Shown here one piece after another: positions 49,201 through 58,200 of a DNA stretch of 64,000 nucleotides. The position numbers were made by a program, and so were the translations under genes. The stretch comes from Cervus elaphus. Its lineage: Eukaryota; Chordata; Mammalia; Artiodactyla; Cervidae. The notes under the pieces are model-generated. The model did no database searches. It saw only the letters and a program-made list of their open reading frames with translations, and was not told where the DNA came from. Within the stretch, counting starts at the first letter, position 1; the number at the start of each line of letters is the position of its first letter. The stretch covers positions 59,565,001 through 59,629,000 of the forward strand of contig NC_057829.1 of NCBI RefSeq assembly GCF_910594005.1, given 5' to 3'.

Positions 49201-52200
49201 CAAAGTTATGGTTAGGTAATAAAGGGAAGGGGGTGATGAAATGGGAGTATGGGATTAATAGATACTCAACTACTATATATAAAATAGATAATTACTGTAA
49301 AACACAAGGGACTATATTCAATATCTTGTAATAACCTATAATGGAAAAGAATTCAAAAAAGTGTATATCTTCTGCTGTATACCTAAAACTAGCACAGTTT
49401 TAAAAATCAACTATACTTCATTTAATTATTTTTTCCTTTTGCCCTTCCTCTGCTTTAAACATGAGTGGATATTTCTCCAGTTATACTGTCAGAATTTGCT
49501 CAAGCTCCTAGAATAAATTTCAAAAATTATGGTAGCTCCTGGATGACTCAGTCATCCTGTGGAGTCATCCCTCTCTCAGTGTTTTCCACACTGAGCTTTT
49601 AGCAATTTCTCAAATATGATTCAGTTTTCCTACCCTAGCACTGAATTTCATTGTGATTTCCATTCATGAGCTCTTCTTTGGTAAGTCTGACTCCCTATAT
49701 CCCCCTTTCAACCTCTCTAATTTAGGGGGCAGTGGTTTTCCCTTTGTGTTCAATTCTCTTAGGAGTCTTAAAAGAATTGTTGACTTTAGTTCAACTTTTC
49801 ACTTGTTATTAAGAATGGAGTTGAAACTTCCAGGGTCTTTACATGTAGAGCTATCAGATTTATTTTTCTATGTTTATGCATCTGTAAATTTTCATTCTGT
49901 TTTTTTATTTCCATCCTCATTTTATTGTGGTCAGAGAAGATAGTTTGTATCATTTTTATCTTTTTCAATTTGTCAAGAATTGTTTATGACCTCACATATA
50001 GTTTACTGTGGAAAAAATTATATATACACTGGAGAAGGTTGTGCATTCTTCTGTTCTTGAGTGGAGTATTCTTTTATGTCTGTTAGAATAATTAACTCTA
50101 GGGTTGTTCAAGTCTTATATATTTACTCATTGATCTTTTGCCTAGGTGTACTATACATTATTGAAAGCTGAGTTTTGAAATCTCCCACTGTTATGGTAGA
50201 ATTCTCCATTTATCCTTTCAGTTCTATAAATGTTTGCTTCATATATTTTGGGGGCTCTGTTGCTTGATGAAAATGTGTTTATAATTACATGACTGGATGA
50301 ATTCACCTTTCTTAGTCCAGTATAAAACACCCCATTCTTATTTGGTCCCTTTAAACTATTTTTGATAAAAATTTTTTCTAACATTATTATAGCCAGTCTT
50401 GCTTTATTTGGCTACTCATAATTTGCAAAATCTCCTTCCCTCTTTCTCATTCAATGTATTTGTGTTTTGGCATCTCAAATGTACAACATCTTGTACCACA
50501 TACAAGGTTTTTTCTTGAAAATAGTTGACATATAACATATTAGTTATATAGTGTGACATAATGATTCAATATATGCATATATTAAAAATGATGACTACAA
50601 TGTATATAATTAACATTTATTATCATACATAGTTACAGATTTTTTTCTTGTAAATCTTAGGATTTGCTCTCTTAACAATTCAAATAGGGAATATGTCATT
50701 AACTATAGTCATCATGCTGTATATTACATCACCAGGACTTATTTATTTTATAACCGGACTATTTGCACTTTTGATTCCCTTCATTCATTTTGATCTCTCC
50801 TCCCAATTGTCACAGCTACCAATGTATCCTCTCTATTTATAAGATCAAGTTTTTAAAATATTTCACACATAAATTTGATCATATGGTAATTTGTCTTTGT
50901 GTGTCTCATTTATTTCACTTAGCATAACTTCAAGGCCCATCCTTGTTGTCACAGACATCAGGATTTCCTTCTTTTATGGCTAAATTATATTCTATACTTG
51001 TATAGATATATTATGAATATGTAGTGGAATATTTAGATACACAGTTTAAAATCTTATTCCTTCAATGTCTGTCTTAAACCATGAGTTTCAATCGATTAAT
51101 TATTCACATTGAAGAATTTATTTCTGCCCTATAATTTTTTGCTCTAATGTATTTTATAATTTCTGTTTCTTAGTTCCCTCAATATGGCCTTATTTTTGTT
51201 TGATCTTTTTCTAACATACCATTTTTTTTATTTCCATCCAAATTTTTTGTGTTTTAAAATTAATTTCTTAGTACTTATAAAAGGAATTACTGTTAACATT
51301 CTAAATTCATAACAATTCAGTATGAACTGATTCCTCAATAGCTTCAAATCATGTACATTAACTCTGCTCCCATCCAGCTTCATCCCCCCTTTATTTCGTT
51401 GGTGTCACAAAATCACATCTTTTTATTTTGTGCCTAGAATCATATAATGATTGTTTCATGATTTTTTTTCTTTTAAATAATATGGGAAATGAAATTAGGC
51501 TTTTATATTAGAATACAGTAGTTTTTGCTTTTCCATTTACCTACATAGCTATTTTTAACAAGGAACTTTGTTTGTCAATCTGGCTTTGAATTATCATCTT
51601 CTTGTCCTTTGATTTGGTTAACTGGAACCCCATAGCTTTTAATTTGGGGATGTCTTATGTCTCCTAATTTATGGAGGGATGGTTTTGCCAAATACAAAAT
51701 TCTTGGTTGACGTATTTACACTTAAGATTTTAAATGTATCTTTCCATTGATATTTGGCCTCTACAGTGTCTGTGGAAAAAATGAGCGGTTATCCTAATGA
51801 TGATCCTTTGTGCATGACAAGTTACTATTCTCTTGATGCTTTGAACATTCTCTCTTTTGCTTTGGCTTTTCACAGTCTGATTAAAATATGCCTTACAGTG
51901 AGTCTGCTTGGTTTCATTCCTCTTGGAGTTTGTTTAGCTTTTTTGATTTCTGGATTCATGTACTTCACAAAATGTTGGAAGTTTTCAGTCATTCTTATTC
52001 AAATACTTATTTTCTGTTCTTTCACTAACTCTTTTCTGGTATCTCATAAGGTGGATGTTAGTACAATTGATTGAGTGCCTTGGGTCCTTAGGTTCTATTC
52101 ATTTTTCTTTATTCCTTTTTCTTTCTGATAATCACACTGGAAATTTTTATTCTGCTTCAGATTGGCTGTTTCTTGGATTTCCCATAGTCTACTGTTCAAA

Positions 52201-55200
52201 CTTCCCGGTAAATTTTAAAATGTTCAGGTAGTGTGATTTTTAGCTCCAAAATTCTGTTTAATTTATTTCTATAGTACCTTTCTTGTTATTCTATACTTGT
52301 TCATACACTTTTTTGGATTTTCTTTAGTTCTTGATGATTTTCATTAGCTATTTAAGCATATTAAAGACATGTATCTTAAAGTTTTTGTTTAGTAAGTCCA
52401 TATCTGGACTTCCTCAGGAATGATTTGTGTCAACTTATTTTTTTTGCTATTACTGGTCCATATACTTCCTCCTTTTTTGTATGCTTTGTAACTTTTTAAT
52501 TAAACTATTCCTAGGAAAAGCACAATCAAGAACTGGAGTATACGGTTGAAAACTTGGCAAACACTGTATTGGATTTGTTTGTAGCTGGGACAGAGACGAC
52601 GAGCACCACTCTGAGATATGGGCTCCTCCTCCTGCTGAAACACCCTGAGGTCACAGGTATGATAACATGGTGGGCAGGGTGACTGCAGAAGAGATGATAG
52701 AAAGATGCTTGAATGTACTCTACCTTGTTTCTCTTAGAGAATTACTTAAATCTCTGACTGAGCAGCTTAATTTTTTACCCCAGATTTAATGAAGTAACAT
52801 GATGTCTTTACATAATATGTGACGATATTAAGCACCTGAATTTCATGGGAGGTCATATGTAGCAAGCACTGCCAGCATGAATTGGCCTTGAGCTGCATAT
52901 TGGTTTTGATTATGGAAAGACCACTCTGATGTACCCACATGCTGAAAATGCAGTGTTCTAGAACCATGGTCCAAGGACTTCCTCAATAGTCTAGTGGTTA
53001 CAACTCAATCTCCAATGCAGGGAGTATTGATTCAAACCCAGATCAGGAAACTAAGGTCCCACATGCTGTGGACAGAGCTGCCAAAAATCAAAAAAAGAAA
53101 GAAAGAAACCAGGGTTGGGAAACTGGAAGCTCTCCTTATTAAAGAGATTGGAAATCATAGAAATTTAGTGAGGCCACCTGATGCAATTTCAACAGTCTAA
53201 GAAGTCCTCTAAAGAGTTAGATTGACAATAAATTAGCTTAAGATAGGAGGCGGGAGGGGGGATCGGGAAGGGGAACACATGTAAATCCATGGCTGATTCA
53301 TGTCAATGTATGGCAAAAACCACTACAATTTTGTAAAGTAATTAGCCTCCAACTAATAAAAATAAATGGGAAAAAAGTAAATAAAATAAAATATGTAAAA
53401 AAAAAAAAAAGATACGTATGTAAAGAAATTGTATTAATCCATAAGTTTGTTTCCAGAAAAATGCTTGTTGCCAAAATACACATTTTGAGGGGTCAAGAAT
53501 TTTATCTTTCAAAAAGAACTTTTTGTTAGAAATTAACTTTTTAAAAAATTAATTTATTTATTTATTTTACTTTACAATATCTTATTGGTTTTGCCATACA
53601 TTGACTTGAATCCGCCATAGGTGTACATGTGTTCCCCATCCTGAAGCCCCCTCCCACCTCCCTCCCCTTCCCATTCCTCTGGATCATCCCAGTATACCAG
53701 CCCCTAGCACCTTGTATCATGCATTGAACCTGGACTGGTGATTCGTTTCACATATGATAATTTACATGTTTCAGTGCCAATCTCCCATATCATCCCACCC
53801 TCGCCCTCTCCCACAGAGTCCAAAAGACTGTTCAATACATCTGTGTCTCTTTTTCTGTCTCACAAACAGGGATATCATTACCATCTTTCTAAATTCCATA
53901 TATATGCATTAGTATCCTGTATTGGTGTTTTTCTTTCTGACTTACTTCACTCTGTATAATAGGCTCCAGTTTCATCCATCTCATTAGAACTGATTCAAAT
54001 GTATTCTTTTTAATGGCTGAGTAATATTCCATTGTGTATATATACCACAACTTTCTTATCCATTCATCTGCTGATGGACATCTAGGTTGCTTCCATGTCC
54101 TGGCTATTATAAACAATGCTGCAGTGAACACTGGGGTACACGTGTCTCTTTCAATTCTGGTTTCCTCAGTGTGTATGCCCAGAAGTGGGATTGCTGGGTC
54201 ATATGGCAGTTCTGGTTCCAGTTTTTTAAGGAATCTGCACACTGTTCTCCATAGCGGCTGTACTAGTTTGCATTCCCACCAACAGTGTAAGAGGGTTCCC
54301 TTTTCTCCACACCCTCTCCAGCATTTATTGCTTGTAGACTTTTGGATAGCAGCCATTCTGACTGGCGTGAAATGATACCTCATTGTGGTTTTGATTTGCA
54401 TTTCTCTGATAATGAGTGATGTTGAGCATCTTTTCATGTGTTTGTTAGCCATCTGTATTTCTTCTTTGGAGAAATGTTTATTTAGTTCTTTGGCCCACTG
54501 TTTGATTGGGTCTTTTTATTTTCTGGAATTGAGCTGCAGGAGTTACTTGTATATTTTTGAGATTAATCCCTTGTCAGTTGCTTTGTTTACTATTATTTTC
54601 TCCCATTCTGAAGGCTGTCTTTTCACCTTGTTTATAGTTTTCTTTGTTGTGCAGAAGCTTTTAGTTTTAATTAGGTCCCATTTGTTTATTTTTGCTTTTA
54701 TTTCCAATATTCTTGGAGGTTGGTGATAGAGGATCCTGCTGTGGTTTAAGTCGAAGAGTGTTTTGCCTATGTTTTCCTCTAGGAGCTTAATAGTTTCTGG
54801 CCTTCTGGGAGATAGATTAAGGGGGTGCATGTGTGTGTGTGTGATGTGTGTGTGATTTTGTATGAGGAAGGATGGAGATGTAAATTCTCAACTCTCATAC
54901 CAAGATGTCAGATATTGTTTAAGAATCTGTGAGTGAGAAATGAAAATAGAGAGTCATTATTTAGAAATAGGACATGAATTTCAGAAGAAACTGCTAGAAT
55001 GCTGAAAGTGGTGGCATTTGACAGCTGGAGAATGACCTGAGTACCATTGCAAATTGCACACGCATAATACACAAATACACAAAACACACATACTATAATT
55101 TAACTTTTAAACCCATATTATTCTTATATAAAATTAATATTTGATTCTTGTTTTTTTCTTCAAGGACTATAATTTCTTGACTTTAAATTGTTTATATTTG

Positions 55201-58200
55201 AAACATTTCATCATTTCTCTTTGTTTTATCGTGTATGCTAATATAGAGATATGTATAGATGTATCTTAAGCCAGGCTTGTAAGAGACTTTAATGTGTCTG
55301 TATAATGGTCATTATCTCTCTCTGTTTAGTTCAACTTCTGGTCTTATAGTTTATGTGTATAATGATACAGGGACACCATCATAGTGCCTCATGTATCCCT
55401 GAATTGGTGTGGAATGTGGTGTGAATTTTCCTCTTTCTCCATCAATCTTCCTTACCTTCCTTATCAGCTAAGGTCCTGAAAGAGATTGACCATGTCATTG
55501 GCAGACACCGGAGCCCCTGCATGCAGAACAAGAGCCACATGCCCTACACAGATGCTGTGATTCACGAGATCCAGAGATACATTGACCTGGTCCCCACCAA
55601 CCTGCCCCATGCTGTGACCCGTGACATTAAATTCAGAAACTACCTTATCCCCAAGGTAAGATTGTTTTCTCTTTTACTGACCTCATTGGTCTTGAAGTTC
55701 TCATTTACACAGTATGGGGGCAACCCTCAATGAACACAAGGTGAGAGAAGTAAAAATAGTAATGTGTGTGGTGGCTTGATGGGTTGTGTGTTGTTTCCAG
55801 TTTAGTCTGTAAAGCTTTATAACAAATTTTGACAGGTAGCAGTGCAAGACTTCCAAATTTGTTCTGCTTCTTTTATGTTGTTGGGCTAACCATAGCTGTC
55901 CACATTTCCAGATGAACATTAGTATCAATTTGTCAATTTACAGGACACTCTGCTGGGATTTTTTATCAGAGTGGCATGCTAGATAAGTTTGGAAAGACTT
56001 AATATCATGACACATTGAATTTTTCATTTCTTGGATATGATATAGTCTTTCTATTTTAAAGGGCTTTCTTTAATTTTTTCAGGCAGTGATTTGCATATTT
56101 TTTGTCTTTCCAAGGTGTTTATTATTGTTACAAGCATTTAAAAAAGCATTTTCCATTTTTACATGAAATATCAAAATATAATTGATTTTATCATTTTGAT
56201 GACCTTATGTGTAACAGCCTTGCTAAATTTAAAGTCATTTTGAAAACATCTCTAGTTAATAGCAATTTCTATATACATTATCCTGCTATCTGGGCTAATA
56301 TCTTTGTGTCATCCTTGTTTCATTTCTGATATGAAGGAGAGTAGAAGTTAACATCTCACTATTAGGAATGATGCTTTATGTATATTTTGTTAGAATTTTT
56401 TTTTATCAGATTAGAGAAGTTTCCCTATGGCTCAGTGATAAAAGAATCCACCTGCCAATATAGGAGATGCAGGAGATACCATTTCAAGCCCTGAGTCAGG
56501 AAGATCTCCTGGAGGAGGAAATGGCAACCCATTCCAGTATTCTTGCCTGGAAAATCTCATGGACAGAGGAGCCTGGTGGCTACAGTCCATGGGGTCAAAA
56601 AGAGTCGGACATGACTGAGCAGGAGCATGGACAACATATATTTGATAGACCATAACAGGATATTTTACTTAATACAGAATTCAAGTTAAATCATTTATAA
56701 AACAGGATGACTTCACTATATGGCAATATGTGAAAATTTCTTCCATTAATAAATGCTTATCTATCCATATCCAACTATCCATTAAAAGCTCCCTACTTCA
56801 GCATGCATACCTCAATAACAGTGATTATTGTATGCAGAAGAATAATAGCATGTGTACACAGGAGTTATCACTGAAACAATAATAATATTTAATGTACAGG
56901 CTATACTTAAAATTTCCTAATTTTCTTAGTATAACCTTTATAGTTTCTTTTTCCTCATAAACCAGGTGAAGGTTTATACTGTCACTTACCCCATTATTAT
57001 TGGTTATGCAGTGTTGTTCACATGATAAAGTGGTACCTGCCAGATTTCTCCAGGGAACAGGTCCTTTTTTTACAGTTAATACATAAAAATCTATTGCATG
57101 GTACATTAGAGCTTTGAGAGAATAACACTTCTTAACCATTCGCCCAACAGTTTTAGCTTTGCTAGTAAAACTTGTTTAAATTAATGATACTAAGCTGAAA
57201 CTAAGTTTCTAGTTTTATCATACTTCCTGTGTTTCAAATCTAGGGTTAATCTATAATGAAAGCTACCACATATTTTTTTTTAATAATTTTATTTCTTTAT
57301 TTTTGGCTGTGGTTATGTCTTTGTTGCTACCTGTGGGCTTTTTTATAGCTGTGGTGAGTGGGGGTTAATCCTTGTTGCAGTGCACTGGCTTCTCACTTTG
57401 CCGTGACTTCTCCTGTTGTGTAACACATGCTTTAGGGCACATGCTTTTTTTTTTTTTTTTCACTTTTAATTTTTTTTTATTAGTTGGAGGCTAATTACTT
57501 CACAACATTTCAGTGGGTTTTGTCATACATTGATATGAATCAGCCATAGATTTACACTTATTCCCCATCCCGATCCCCCCTCCCATCTCCCTCTCCACCC
57601 GATTCCTCTGGGTCTTCCCAGTGTACCAGGCCCGAGCACTTGTCTCATGCATCCCACCTGGGCTGGTGATCTGTTTCACCATAGATAGTATACATGCTGT
57701 TCTTTTGAAACATCCCACCCTCACCTTCTCCCACAGAGTTCAAAAGTCTGTTCTATATTTCTGTGTCTCTTTTTCTGTTTTGCATATAGGGTTATCTTTA
57801 CCATCTTTCTAAATTCCATATATATGTGTTAGTATGCTGTAATGTTCTTTATCTTTCTGGCTTACTTCACTCTGTATAAGGGGCTCCAGTTTCATCCATC
57901 TCATTAGGACTGGTTCAAATGAATTCTTTTTGAGGGCTGAGTAAAATTCCATGGTGTATATGTACCACAGCTTCCTTATCCATTCATCTGCTGATGGGCA
58001 TCTAGGTTGCTTCCATGTCCTGGCTATTATAAACAGAGGGCACATGCTTTAGGGCACTAGTTGCAGTGCGTGGGCTCAACAGTTGTGGTTCCCAGGTTCC
58101 AGAGCAAAGACTCAGTATTTGTAGTGCTTGGGCTTAGCTGCTCCACAGCATGTGGGATCTTCCCAGGGCAGGGATTGAACCCGTGTCCCTGCATTGACAG

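Noticed and set aside
51754..52074. 106-residue plus-strand frame in intron 5
   Set aside because: It overlaps old antisense L1 and is not conserved as a frame in the left unit (12230-12430).
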